From: Epiperipatus broadwayi
Lineage: Eukaryota; Onychophora; Udeonychophora; Euonychophora; Peripatidae
DNA: 64,000 nucleotides
NCBI GenBank assembly: GCA_028023455.1
Contig: JAQFVV010000158.1
Span: 122,001-186,000, forward strand
Reading direction: 5' to 3'
Below the pieces are notes generated by a model. That model had not been told where the DNA came from. It saw only the letters and a program-made list of their open reading frames with translations, and ran no database searches. Positions 22,516 through 34,420 of the stretch are shown here, one piece after another. Both the position numbers and the translations under genes were made by a program. The first letter of the stretch is position 1. Each line of letters opens with the position of its first letter.

Positions 22516-25500
22516 CTATTTAAGAATGAATTTCAACCAAAATTAACAAATTAATCTTACAACACATGTTAATATTGTATTAAAGATATTAAAAATTTAA
22601 ATGTTCAAGCTTCAACATTAAATTAAGTGCAGAGATAATATTGCTATGCTGATGTACTGTCAGTTGTTTCTAAGGCATTTGAGGAGGGCATAAACTAAAA
22701 CAAGTGTTGTGCAGAGATTAGTTATTTTTTTTATTAATAGGTAGCATTTAAAAAGTAGAAAGTTCTATAGAAAGCTACATAAATCTTTAATATCAATAAT
22801 TATACATTCACAGTTTAGAATTGAAATAAATTGAGATACTGCAAATCTCTAGCCCTTGTTACAATACTTAACTGACAGCCAATCAGATGGCACAGATAGC
22901 TGTCGAAATGACATTCCAAACTCAAACACACAACAAAGACATCTAAGCCAGTCATAAGCATTTAGATTGAAGCTTTAAAATATTATTCATAGTTTAGATA
23001 AATTATTTATTTAAATTAACAATTACTTCACATATGAATTAATGCAGTCACTTAAACTAAAAGGTTAATCAAAACATCATATAATGGAAATTGTTAATTT
23101 GATTGCTGATAAGAAAGTTTTTTTATGTATTTAAATCATGTAAAAAGCTCATTAGTACTTAGAATGTATGTCTAAAGTTAAAATGTTAAAATAAATAATG
23201 TTTCGTCAAATTATTATGAATAATGATTAGTTAATAATGGTACCTTGATAGTTAATAAGCTCAAGCTATTTGACAGAAAACTTTATGTATAATAAAAACT
23301 TTAGAAAATTTAACATTTCAGAAAATGTTAAACACTGAATAAAATAAAGTAAAACTACTAAAAAAAGTAAAAAATTTCAAATGAACTAAATTAAAAACAA
23401 AGGCTTTTTGATTATAAAAAAAAAAAAAAATCTCAAGATTATATTACATAAAAGACAATAAAATTATTTGATAAAGTCTATTACAATTATCAAATACACA
23501 TCATCAACATTCTTCATTTATTGACACATAAATCATCTTCCATAGTTTTTTTTAACATATTCATAACTGCTCTAAAAACACAATCAATTTAGTTTTTTTA
23601 GTTTTTTCAATAAATACTATTTTTCTTTTCAGTTTTTGTGGTCATATTCATTTAACTTTTAAAACAATTTTTTTCAGATAATGATTTAATTGCCTATCTA
23701 CATTTCCATTTTTTATCTTTTATTAACTCTTTAAACAGTGCTTTGACATCATGAAGCAGTACTGAGACAATAAAACCAATTACTCAACACTTTAATAGAT
23801 TTATAAATGTTGTAATGGGCCGGACATTTCCACTCAAGAAAGGGGAAGTGCATCTCACTACAGTCAGGCCTGAGGTCTTCTGATAGAGAGATTGTCAATG
23901 GTGCTGTGAATTACATAACCTATAATTGCATCTATCTTTAATGGGCTAGTTCATTATCCACTCATTGAATAGATACGATTTGCACTAGTTCAGCCACATT
24001 TCACCACCCTTATGACTCTGTTATGTCTCAGTATTCAAACTTAGGTAGAATTTTGACTTTTTACTCTCTTCAGGAATGAATTTAGAAAGGTTAACAATTG
24101 CTGCACTTCTATATAAATTACAATTGGTTTAAATTTTTACCCAAGCATATATCAGTATTAATATATGAGTGAAGTGTATGTATACACATCTCTTAGATTA
24201 CTGGTGAATTAGTGAATGCAAGATAATTTTAATAAACTAGAAACCAGTTTGATATAAATGAATTCTATAACATTTATTAGATAGCAAAACATAAATAAAT
24301 AAACTTTTTAACAAGATAAAATTATATAATTATATGCATCAAGGATGGATTTCTACCATATCAATAATTTAATATATTTGTGATTCCATACCCTGACCCA
24401 ATGGTAGAAATGCATGACATGGCACAAAATTATTTACAAAGCAAATAAAATTTTTTATTAAAATGGTCATGAAACTAACTAGATAACTTAAGATTAATGG
24501 TGGTTGATCTTCTAGGGAACACCCCAGAACTATGTATATTTTTTTGCTGTTGACAGAAAAGAGCATTTGTACAGAAGATTAATCATTGACACCAAAAAAA
24601 TAAATATATAATAATGGTTAGTTAGCAACAAATAAATAACACAAACTCTATCCTGTAACAAGTGTATGCACTTAATATGCAATAATCTTAAAGATCTTAC
24701 CTTATTTTATATTATGATGATAAATGTCATGTCGACAGAAAGCCAATTTAAACTTTATTTAAAACATAAACTAAAAAAACTTGTCTAACTTAATGCCCAC
24801 CCTATTTTTTTTGCTTCCACTTTTAATGGACTCTTTCACGTTATAAACATTCACACTTCCAAGTGTGGGAATAAAATAAAATAAAGAATTTTACAAACAT
24901 ATATATATTGTAACAGGAACTGAGTTCAAACCCTGTTACAAAAGAAGAGAAAGAGGGTAGGTTTTATATAAATTTTTTATTATTTTATTGTTTGATTTAT
25001 TTATTGAAAAGGTCGCATAGACAAGCACATATGTATTTACTGAGGTAATAAAGAATGATGGGGGTTGTTAATATTTTTATTTGGGATACATGTGTATAGA
25101 TAAATGTTGTTTTAAAAGAAAAAAACGATAATTTAAAGCATGTAAAAAGTTTCTTTTTTACAGTTATGATTCCATTAATTAATTAGCTAAAGGATTCTCT
25201 AATTGTTCTAGAAACAGATGGGACTAATTAATGGCTATCTTATTCTAGTTTAATGTATTGGATTACTTCAAATATTCGGACTTTTTTAAACAATTTTTAA
25301 TTAAGGAAAGGAAGCAAAGGAATGTGGAACACCCATTATAAATCAAATTCTTTTTGACTGCTTTTGTCCAAATTTAGATTAAACAAAAAAAAAGGTATTT
25401 CTAAAAAGTTCAAAAATGAAAAATAATAAGATAAGTAAAAAGATCGATGTTGCTAAGTGGTTTTTTCTTTTGTTTATGCATTTTTGTCGAAATATATTTT

Positions 25501-25715
25501 TGGAACAAACAAAAAATGTGAGAGATAATGAAAAAGAAATTTGAATTATTAATTCTTGATTAGTCGACCGAGGAGGAAGCAATACGCTTAAAAATTTATC
25601 GATGAATATATGAACAGAAAATAAATAATTTAGTAGTAAAAAGAGAAAATGTGAAATAAACTGTGATTACCACCTTTCTTGTGGGACAGAATTTGTTTGA
25701 GAATCTGAAAAGAAA
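22516..25715. other. Intergenic sequence with one GC-richer block
   Basis: The block 23815-24035 (from gggccggacatttccactca to ttatgactctgttatgtctc) is less AT-biased and complex, but has no open frame or matching copy in the window. It may be a repeat present once here. At 24908-24945 TGTAACAGG and CCCTGTTACA form a hairpin around GAGTTCAAA, recalling a tRNA T-arm. Confidence 0.45.
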
Positions 25716-25719
25716 ACTA

Positions 25720-25870
25720 AAAAAAAGCTCCATGGCTACATTCAGAGATCAGCTCTCTTTTCCATCTATGCCATGAAAGCCATTAGGATATTCTTCATCC
25801 TAAGCATACTGCTTGCCATCCGAAACCACAGCCACTGGATCTAGTGCATGACATCTACCATCCCTAGAAA
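25720..25870 (-). pseudogene. Unidentified coding-like fragment with in-frame stop
   Basis: On the minus strand, after an AG acceptor-like end (aatttctag at about 25868), a frame reads DGRCHALDPVAVVSDGKQYA, a TAG stop, then DEEYPNGFHGIDGKES. GC is above the local level. It could be a decayed exon or processed pseudogene. The family is not recognised. Confidence 0.3.
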
Positions 25871-28800
25871 TTATATAAAAATAAATCAAAAGAAATACAT
25901 TACTTGATGATAGACTCAATAATTGGAATGCCCAGGTAGAAAAGATGGATGCCAAGTTTTGCCCATGCTAATCCTGGGATTAAAAATAATGAGTGCACTC
26001 AGAAACATACCTATAGGTTGCTGATTCATAAAGGCTGGTAAATATAGATTTTGTCTCATTTCCAATTTTTAAATACAATCCAATCAAGCCATATAAATCC
26101 AAATTAAATAATTGAAAATTGCATTAATTTAAAATCCTACAAAAAAATAACTTGGAAACATGCAAGAGGGCACAAAAAGTTATCATTAATATAAAACATA
26201 GTTATAAAATTATTAATAAAATTATTTATGAACATTCCTTCATTGTGGATATCAGTAGTTATACACAATTTAGTTATAACATTTTTTCTGGATTTAAATA
26301 AGTAATATGTATTTTTCTTTACACTTTAACAGACCCTTTGTATAATTATCATTATAATTGTTATACTATACATATTTTGATTGTATTGTAAATTATTTGC
26401 ATGTATATATAATGAATTTCTGGACTATCACATAGTTAAAAATCTCAATTTGGCCTTATTTTCATCTTAATACCCTAAAATTAGTATATACTCAGATTTT
26501 TTATATATAGAAAGAGGAATTCTGAATTTGAACTGCATCTGTATTTAGTCCCACTAAGATGTTATTCTTGCATAAATGATTAATGCTGTGATTGATTTGA
26601 TACTATCCTGCTTATAATTTACATATACTTGAAAACATATAAGTCCACACTATTGATAAATATTGACCATATTGTAATGCTTCACATTGTATCTTCTATT
26701 ATATCTTCAAATGGTATAGATTAAATGTGAGGATTGGTTTTTAAAAAATATGATATATTCTAACTATTAATATGACAGAAGCTGATACAATTTATTTATA
26801 ATATTCAATTAAGATCAATATACACAAATTTGATCATTCATAGAAAGAATTCACATCAAAGAATTTAATCAAAAATCATTATTAGTGATCACCTATTACT
26901 ATTAAATTCTATTATTTTCAGATTTTGATGATTGGCATATAAAAATAAAATTGATTGACTGAGATCCAGTGTATGCATTTTTTCAAACACTATTGCTATA
27001 TGTTTGCAATAATTGTTTATTTTTTTCTTCTATGCACTTAACACAATGCAAATGCAATATTTTTATAGACAAACTTCCAAAGCAGTTAAGATAATTTTTT
27101 AAAACTTGTTGTAATTGAGTATTATGAAAAGCTAAATGTTGAAACTCAAGACTTTTATAATGCACTAAGCATACTTTTGGCAGACCACTACCAGAATCAT
27201 AGTGCTATATTAATTTAGCAGTTGACAATTATGCCTATACATGGACATAATTTATTATGTAAATGAGGTTTAAAGTGTAAATGTGACATTAAAATGCTCC
27301 ATTTTTTTAACAATGGATTGCATGAATCCTTTCTGTTGATTGTATTGGATCCTTTGCAGTTGTGCAAGCCTCCTTATATTTTCCTTTTCTATCATCTCTT
27401 TTGGCCCAAATCATTCTTGCATTAGTGGGACTGAAAGCATGACCCATAGAAAGCTCACAATTATTTTGACTGCCCAACAGTCTTTTTCAGAAAGAGAGTT
27501 CTGAAAGATTATTGGACTATCAAAACTATCCTCTGTTTTGGACATTTAAATATAATAAAACAATGTGGTGCATAGAAAAGTATATTGGTATCGTTTGTAT
27601 ATATTAGTACTAATATAATCAATGCAGAAAAGTTAGTGAAGGCTAAGGAGAATATTTAATATTTATTTTGAAAAAATCTGCCTATCATTAGTGCTAAAGT
27701 TTTTGTTGTTTTTTTTTAAAAAAATTAAATAGAATAATAAGTCCTTTATTATATATCATAAAAATGTTATCTTTATTTTAATGATTTGGATGTTTAATTA
27801 CAATGGTATGTGTAAATTATTCAAAAGAGATTGAAAGATCCTATTAAAAACTTTCATAATGTGACCCTGGTTTTGAAAATCTTCTGAGATCATGCTGACT
27901 AAAAAAATGTTTATCAGTTAATCACTTGAAGAAGAACTCAGTCTTTGTCAAGAATAATATATTCAAATCTAAAGACATAAGATACAAAAGAAATAAATGA
28001 TTAATAAGAACTCAAAAGTTACAGGATTAGCAACTAAGGAAAATATAGTAAAAGTCTGTCTTCAAGAAGAAATGATTAAAAGTTTTGCTTATTTGCTTGA
28101 TAATGGCTCTAAGTTTTGGTAGCTTCTAAGTACTGATGAATTATATTATATTGCTCACAGAAATAATCTTAAATATGTGGATAAAGTTGGCTGAAAATTT
28201 ACAGCTCTGATGTTGATGGATGATAATTATATGAAGAAACTTTGGATTTTGGAATTTTGCCATCAGACTAAACTAATATAAAAATCTCAATAGCTGAAGA
28301 ACTTTATTTTTTATTATGTATATGAGAGCAATCTCAATCTTTGCACTGCTATTCAGAATATGCCATATATTGCTATGCCATTAGCTGTGACATAATTCAG
28401 TAAGTTGAAAATAATTTGAGAGTTTCTATAGGATAATCTTGTACTAATGAGTGTAAAAAGACAAGATCAATTTGCATTAGTAAAAGCATAATTGGCACAG
28501 TTCTCGTGTGGTGTCATATAATTCTTAATTAAAAGTTAGTGTTAGCTTGACATGTATTTTTGAGCTGATATTTTACTAAATCTATTTAAAAGAGGTTTTC
28601 AGATGGGACGTTTTTTAGATGGTTGGTCAGGAATACAAATTCAGTGCTTATTATATGTCTATTTTTTGTAGATAAATTTATGTTTCATTATTTTCTTTAT
28701 CTAAACATTAAACTTCATAAATAGATACTTATGATCATTTGAAATGTCTCCAATGTTGTACCAAATTATGTCATATATAACTTACAAATTCATTTACAAT

Positions 28801-29103
28801 ATATATAATTACATCGAAATTCCAGGGATATAAAGTATATCTGTATTTATTTATATATGTAACCATAGGTGCCCATGGCATTATTATTAGTAAATCACAT
28901 TATCATAGCACTCATACTTAAATAAATCAACAGAGTAATAGCAAGACATTATCTAATGTTTAGTGTTGTCTTGACAACAGAATTCTGATATTCTATTGGT
29001 TTACTCATATATGAGGCTGTGGTTATTTATGTACAGTATATGCATACCATAATCATTTTATCACAAAACTTAATATACTTATATAAATATCTAAAGAATT
29101 TTG
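25871..29103. other. Intergenic sequence, nothing firmly recognised
   Basis: Plus-strand frames between about 27900 and 28520 look vaguely coding (for example LLDNGSKFW near 28090) but are broken by stops and match nothing I know. No SINE or foldback was identified. Confidence 0.45.
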
Positions 29104-29190
29104 TGATACAGTGATTAGTGCATCCATTTACCATGCCACAATCTGAAATTTGAATCCAAGTGGTGTTTGATAATGTCACTGAAATCAAAA
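29104..29190 (+). mobile_element. tRNA-derived SINE relic, family E
   Basis: CAGTGATTAGTGCATCCATT near the start resembles an A box, and AAATTTGAATCCAAG a decayed B box, followed by GTCACTG. The same order is seen at 32085-32240, whose B box is intact. Confidence 0.42.
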
Positions 29191-30599
29191 GAAGCTTAAT
29201 ATTTTTTCTTTTAATTGACTTGCTAAAAACTAATCTAGAGAGCTCTCATCATTAGTCAATAAAGGAATATCTAACTATTCACAACCTAAAGGGTACAATA
29301 AAACAGAAAAAAAACTTTTTAAAATGTTCAAGCAGGCAGATGATTATCTCAAAGTATAATATCCTTTTTTTTATGGGTCCTCTTCTGAGGAGGGATGTTG
29401 GTAAGACCTTAGTCCGTAGTTAATTATTTAAACTTGCTTTATTATATGTAATGAATGTTTAGAGTACGTATATATATATACCGTATTGTGTATATTTATG
29501 ATCATAGAAGCAAGCATATTAAACAATCAAAGCAAGAAAATAACTGAATGGATCGTTCGTTTATGATATGGATCTATACCTCATAAATTCTAATTTTAAT
29601 TCTACTATTAAGAAAATATGTTGCTTTTTTCTTTATCCAATTTCTATTTTTAAACTATTATGTTTCTAATTTTACATGCTTTTCTAAAAATCCATTACAG
29701 TCAGTATTAATGCATCTTTTAATTGGTCTTTTTTTTTTTAAAGAGAATCTAAAGAAGTAATATCTTTAAAATTTCTGCATTTTTAAAATAACTTATTAAA
29801 AGAAAACTTAAATTATATTTATATATATTCTCACTTAAAAATATTCTTAAAAAAAAAAAATTCGATTTTTTATTGTTAGTTTTTTTATACTGAAGTATTA
29901 TTTATTTAATAGTTTTTTAATAGTTTTGGAAGTTTTGCTTTACTCTAAACCAAGGGTGTCAAATTCATTTCAGCTATGGACCATTTTTCTAATAAGTAGA
30001 ATTCAAACAGCCGCACGATATGTATTAAAATAGCTACTCATGATTCACAAATTTCACACTTTTTTTTTCAATGTTTATTTAAAGAATAATCAAATTAATA
30101 ACAAAATTAAAATAGCAAATTAATTGGTTTAGCTCGACTATGGAGAAACTATCAATTAAGTTTTAATGAAAATATCTAGTTAATAAATAATCAAAAGGAT
30201 AACATATAGAAAGAATTCAATTCACATCTTTTCTTAAAACATTTTTTTCCCTTTTACTCAATCTTTCTTTTCTTTATTGATTTTGAAAGTAAATAAATGT
30301 TCTGGGTAAAAATAATATTGACTACATCAGCAATGTATCGACTGAATAATAAATGTTCATTATGGAATTGTTGCGTATATAAGTTATACAATATCTGTAA
30401 GCGTAAGACACAGCAGCTAATGGTAACACACAGATATACGGACTATATTTAATTACTACTAGTGTGAATAAATTAATTATTACATCTACAGATGATAAAG
30501 GACTTTAGAGATTACGAAATAATTTTTAATTATTATTTTTTTATTTATTTAAGTTTAAACTATCATAGTTTTTTATTTTCCAACATGATGGATTTATTG
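29191..30599. other. Intergenic sequence with a possible DNA-transposon end
   Basis: At 29952-30060 the sequence ccaagggtgtcaaattcatt resembles the terminus of a widespread animal repeat that starts GGGTGTCAAACTCATT. No matching inverted end was found nearby. A poly-T/A tract lies at about 29849-29865. Confidence 0.35.
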
Positions 30600-30915
30600 A
30601 CTTTTTACCACTGAATTTATGATCAAGAAACATCATGGTCTTTCTTCTCAATTTCCTGATATCTCTTAACTAAAATATCAGCTGAGTTTTCTTGAAGGCA
30701 GAATGAATGGGTGTGTGAATGAATTTATTTTTTTCTAATAGATATTTATAATCATGACAGACAAAAATAATTCATGGTCCTTATTCCCATGAGGCTGTAA
30801 AGTCATTAGCCATGACAGCATTTGGTGGCTGGAGGTGGCTGTCATTTGATGATGATCTTTTATTTAGGTGCTTACAACTGCAGATCACTTTCAAGTTAAA
30901 GAAGATTGCAAGAAT
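30600..30915 (+). repeat. Family D interspersed repeat, copy 2
   Basis: It is the counterpart of 20060-20345, with the same blocks in the same order, about 15-20 percent diverged by eye. It lies immediately upstream of the plus-strand RTE relic. Confidence 0.65.
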
Positions 30916-31479
30916 TGGAAGAACTATCTAATATTAAATAGGGTATTATTGGACTTTGTGAAATTAGAAGAAAAAGTAAAGAGATAATAGATTTAAAACG
31001 TAGACATGCATTATACTACAAAAGCAGAAACATTGTAAGTACAAATGAAGTAGGATTCATTGTAAATAAAAAGTGGAAGAACAATATTGTGGAGATCAGA
31101 TAGAATGGAAATATTAATTATTCATCTTAATGATAGATATCAAATCCAACCCAGGAAGTGATCATTGATTAGTGAAGTACATGTTAATGCAAAACTAGAA
31201 AGACGAAAATTATTAAGAAAAATAATATTTATAGTTGTATTTATATATTGGACTATTTCCATCATCTAATATTATGTATTGAATGTCTGTAGAAAAATTA
31301 ACATTTATTTAAATTTTCAAATTACATTCAGCTATTAGTAATACCACACAGGTTAGTATATGTACAATAATTCAAGAAAGATAATTCTCCTCTCTTTTTC
31401 AGATGTTGTTGGCCTTACCACTGACAATACTAGCATAGAAATTGAACCTGGACCCTTTGATTCTTGAATATTAAATTTT

Positions 31480-32045
31480 AATGTAGTGTTCTGGCCTTCA
31501 ATAGACAAGAAAAATAACCATCAAAAATGAAACAATTATTTTGATACTGTTGTGTATCCATACATACCAAAAATAGCAGACAAATTAAGGAAAATATGCA
31601 TTCAGAATAACATCAGAAAAGCTTTTTAGAGCCATATTACGCTATAGGAAATCCTAACATCTAAAAAGCCTAAACTTGAAATGCTGAAAAGCAAAACTGC
31701 ATTTATGTAATACCATGTGAATGTGCAAAAATGTATATTAGTGAGACCAGTTGTCCCATTGAAAAATGATTGCAAGAGTGCAAACTGATAATTAGAAGAG
31801 AAAAAACACATGTGTTTAAAGTAGCAGACCATTTATGTATCATTAAACATATATTCAATTAGGAAAATACAAAAATATTGGATAGAGAAGAAAAGATACA
31901 AAGAATAAAATTCAAAGAAGCTGCTCACATGACAATGGCAAATAACTTTATAAGTCAACCTAATATGACTATACATAAAGCATGGAACCCACTAATCGAC
32001 TTTGCTCTTAGGAAAAAGTGCAGAAATCAGGAGGAACCTCATAGA
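31480..32045 (+). pseudogene. Penelope-like element, GIY-YIG endonuclease region
   Basis: Successive frames read PKIADKLRKIC (near 31570), CIYVIPCECAKMYISET (31698-31748), then HVFKVADH (near 31813) and FKEAAHMTMANNFISQP (near 31912), ending in KAWNPLI (31982). Penelope-like elements carry a GIY-YIG endonuclease C-terminal to their reverse transcriptase. Here GIY has become CIY, YIG has become YIS, and a stop follows soon after. The reverse transcriptase itself is absent, so this is a 5'-truncated copy. Confidence 0.8.
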
Positions 32046-32079
32046 TAAGTATATAAAACTTCTACTGACTGTTGCCTTT

Positions 32080-32240
32080 GGCAGGATGGTCAGATGGTTA
32101 GAGTGTTTACCTTAAAATTCAATATTCAAAAATCTAAGAGTTTGGGTTCAATTCCCATACTAGTACTGTCACTGGTCAGGCCAGCAACACCTGAAGAAGA
32201 GAGGAAAATAATATCTCTCAAAATATTGAGCATATACTAA
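32080..32240 (+). mobile_element. tRNA-derived SINE-like segment, family E
   Basis: TGGTCAGATGGTTAG (from 32087) resembles an A box and GGTTCAATTCC (32145-32155) fits the B-box consensus fully. After this come ACTGTCACTGG and CAGCAACACCTGAAGAAG. CTGAAGAAG...GAAAA could be a decayed hammerhead core, but this is weak. Confidence 0.6.
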
Positions 32241-34420
32241 CGTGTGCCTATTACTAACAATTAAATGTAATTTGAAAATTTAAATAAAGTTTAATTTTTC
32301 CAAAGACATTCAGTACTTAATATTACATAATTGAAATATTTTAATATATAAATACAACCAAAATACCATCATCAAAAATTTTCAGGAAATATTTATAGTT
32401 GATATTCCTAATCTTCAGAAACATTCCAAAGAATTTAATTTAGAACTTACAAATTGTTTTTAAATATTAAGAGATTTTGAACATGGGATTTGAATAAAAT
32501 CTATAGGAAGATAACTGATATATTTTTAAAAACTGAAACGAAGATAACTGGTAGAAAAATCAGCAATTGACCAGTAAAATTTCTACTAAGACAAGACAAT
32601 TTATGAAGAAAAAAAGGAGTATAAAACTATATAAAAATGATGCATTAACAAGGCTTGACTATCTTGAATTTTGTAAAATTATACAAAAAAAAAATTAATA
32701 ATGATATAAGAAAGTATAATTGTAAGAAAAGTTACAAAAGAAAATAAAAGTCTTGAGAGTGTAAAATAACATTTTGGTATTGGTAGAAAACTTATTCCTG
32801 CAATAAAAAAAGACAGAACTATTACTACAAAGAGAGATTACATGATGAAATGTGTAGAAGAGTTTTATCAAGAATTATATAGCCATAAAAAACAAAGAAA
32901 AATAACTGTATCTTCTGAATTACCCAGGATTTTAAATTAAAAAGTTAGATTTGCAATTAAATTTATGAAAAAGGGAAAAGCTCCAGGTAATGATGAAATT
33001 ATAATGGATATCTTAAAAGAAGCAAATAAAGAAATAGAATTTTTTTGACAAAGTTATATACCATATGCCTAAATGATGAAGGTGTATCAATTCATTGTAA
33101 GAATACAGCATTAATATTTTAAAAAGATGATAAAGAAGGTATCAGAAATTACAGATCTATCAATCTTTTATCAATTCTATACAAAATTTTTACCAAAATA
33201 ATTATAACTCATTTATAGTGAACTTTGGATTTTAACCAACTAAAGAACAAGCTGGATTTAAAAGAAGTTTTAGAACAATAAATCATATTCAAGTACTGAG
33301 AGAAGTTATAGAAAGAATCAATGAATATGAGTTTGTCATTATGTTTTGGATTTGTAATCTATGAAAAGGCATATGATTTTATAAGCATTTCTTCATTGAT
33401 TAAAGCTTTGGATCATCAAGGTTTAGACCCAGGATAATGTTATCTTCTGAAAAATATTTATAGAAATACAATAGTAACAATTAGATTATATAACTGTACT
33501 AAAAAGATTAACACTGAGAAGGGTATATGACAAAGTAACCCCACATCTCCAAAACTTTTTTACAACAGTTTTGCAATAAATATTTTGTGGATTAAAATGA
33601 AAGCTAAGGGAATAAAAATAAGTGGAGATTATTTAAGTCATCTAGATTTTGCAGATGATGTAGTTGTTTTGCAAATAATGCTTTAGAGCTTCAGACAATA
33701 TTGCAAGAATTAGCAGATGAAAGTAAGAAAGTAGAATTAAAGATAAATGTTAAAAAGGCTGAAGTAATGTTACATGAATTTTCTCAAAAGAAGAAAATAA
33801 AGATTGATTATGATGAGTTAGAAGAAGTTAACAACTATAAATATCTTGGTCAGATTATTACTACAGAATGATGCATAATGGATGAAATTAATCATAGAGT
33901 TAAATTTGGTTTGAATATATTTGATAGAAATAACTTAATATTAAAAGTAAATATGCCTATGTGCTTGAAAAGATAGGTTTTTAATAAATGTTTTATTAGT
34001 TTTTATTTGTGGATCTAAAACTTGAAGCTTAACATAAGGGTTACACAGAGACTTCTGACTAAATCAATCAAGTATGGAGAGATGCATGCTAGGAATAACA
34101 AGAAGAGATTGAAAACTATATACATGGGTGAAATAACAAATAGGTGTTACTATTATCATTAAAAGAATTGAGAATTTGGAGTTGGATTGGATGTATTACT
34201 AGAAGAGATGATAATAGGTGGACAATTATAATCTTAAATCAGATTTCAAAAGATTGTAAAATACCTAGAAAAAGACCACATGTGAGATAGATAGATGAAA
34301 TTAGAAAAAGTCCTAACAGGATGTGGAAAAGAGAAGCTAAAGATTAGAGAAGATGGGTTGAACTTGGAGAAATCTTCAGCCTGAAGTGGACTGATAATGG
34401 TTGAAAAGGATGATGATTAG

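Larger units (their letters stand above)
31238..32387 (+). mobile_element. Inserted retroelement with Penelope-type endonuclease and SINE-like segment
   Basis: Perfect 14-bp target duplications define this unit. It holds a Penelope-like coding relic (about 31480-32045), then a tRNA-like head and tail (32080-32240), then AT-rich sequence. One pair of duplications bounding both parts suggests either a single composite insertion or a SINE nested later without visible duplications. Confidence 0.75.
31005..34420 (+). pseudogene. RTE-type LINE relic, interrupted by a 1150-bp insertion
   Basis: Endonuclease fragments lie at 31005-31237 (IVNKKWKNNI-type block, then LNDRYQIQ, then the KLERRKL block with an internal deletion). 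The element then resumes at 32402 with linker and RT (KFMKKGKAPGNDE near 32975, then a broken RPISLLS block near 33150), a preserved catalytic FADD box at 33648-33659, and the C-terminal tail ending near 34400. The interruption at 31238-32387 is bounded by the 14-bp direct repeat AATATTTATAGTTG (31224-31237 and 32388-32401), so it is a later insertion. Numerous stops and frameshifts show that the LINE is dead. Confidence 0.88.

Noticed and set aside
24908-24945. Hairpin resembling a tRNA T-arm with GTTCAAA
   Set aside because: No A box or acceptor stem lies upstream at a suitable distance, so a tRNA gene is not supported.
27900-28520. Coding-like plus-strand frames (for example LLDNGSKFW)
   Set aside because: Stops are frequent, no ordered set of family motifs appears, and no second copy was seen in the window.
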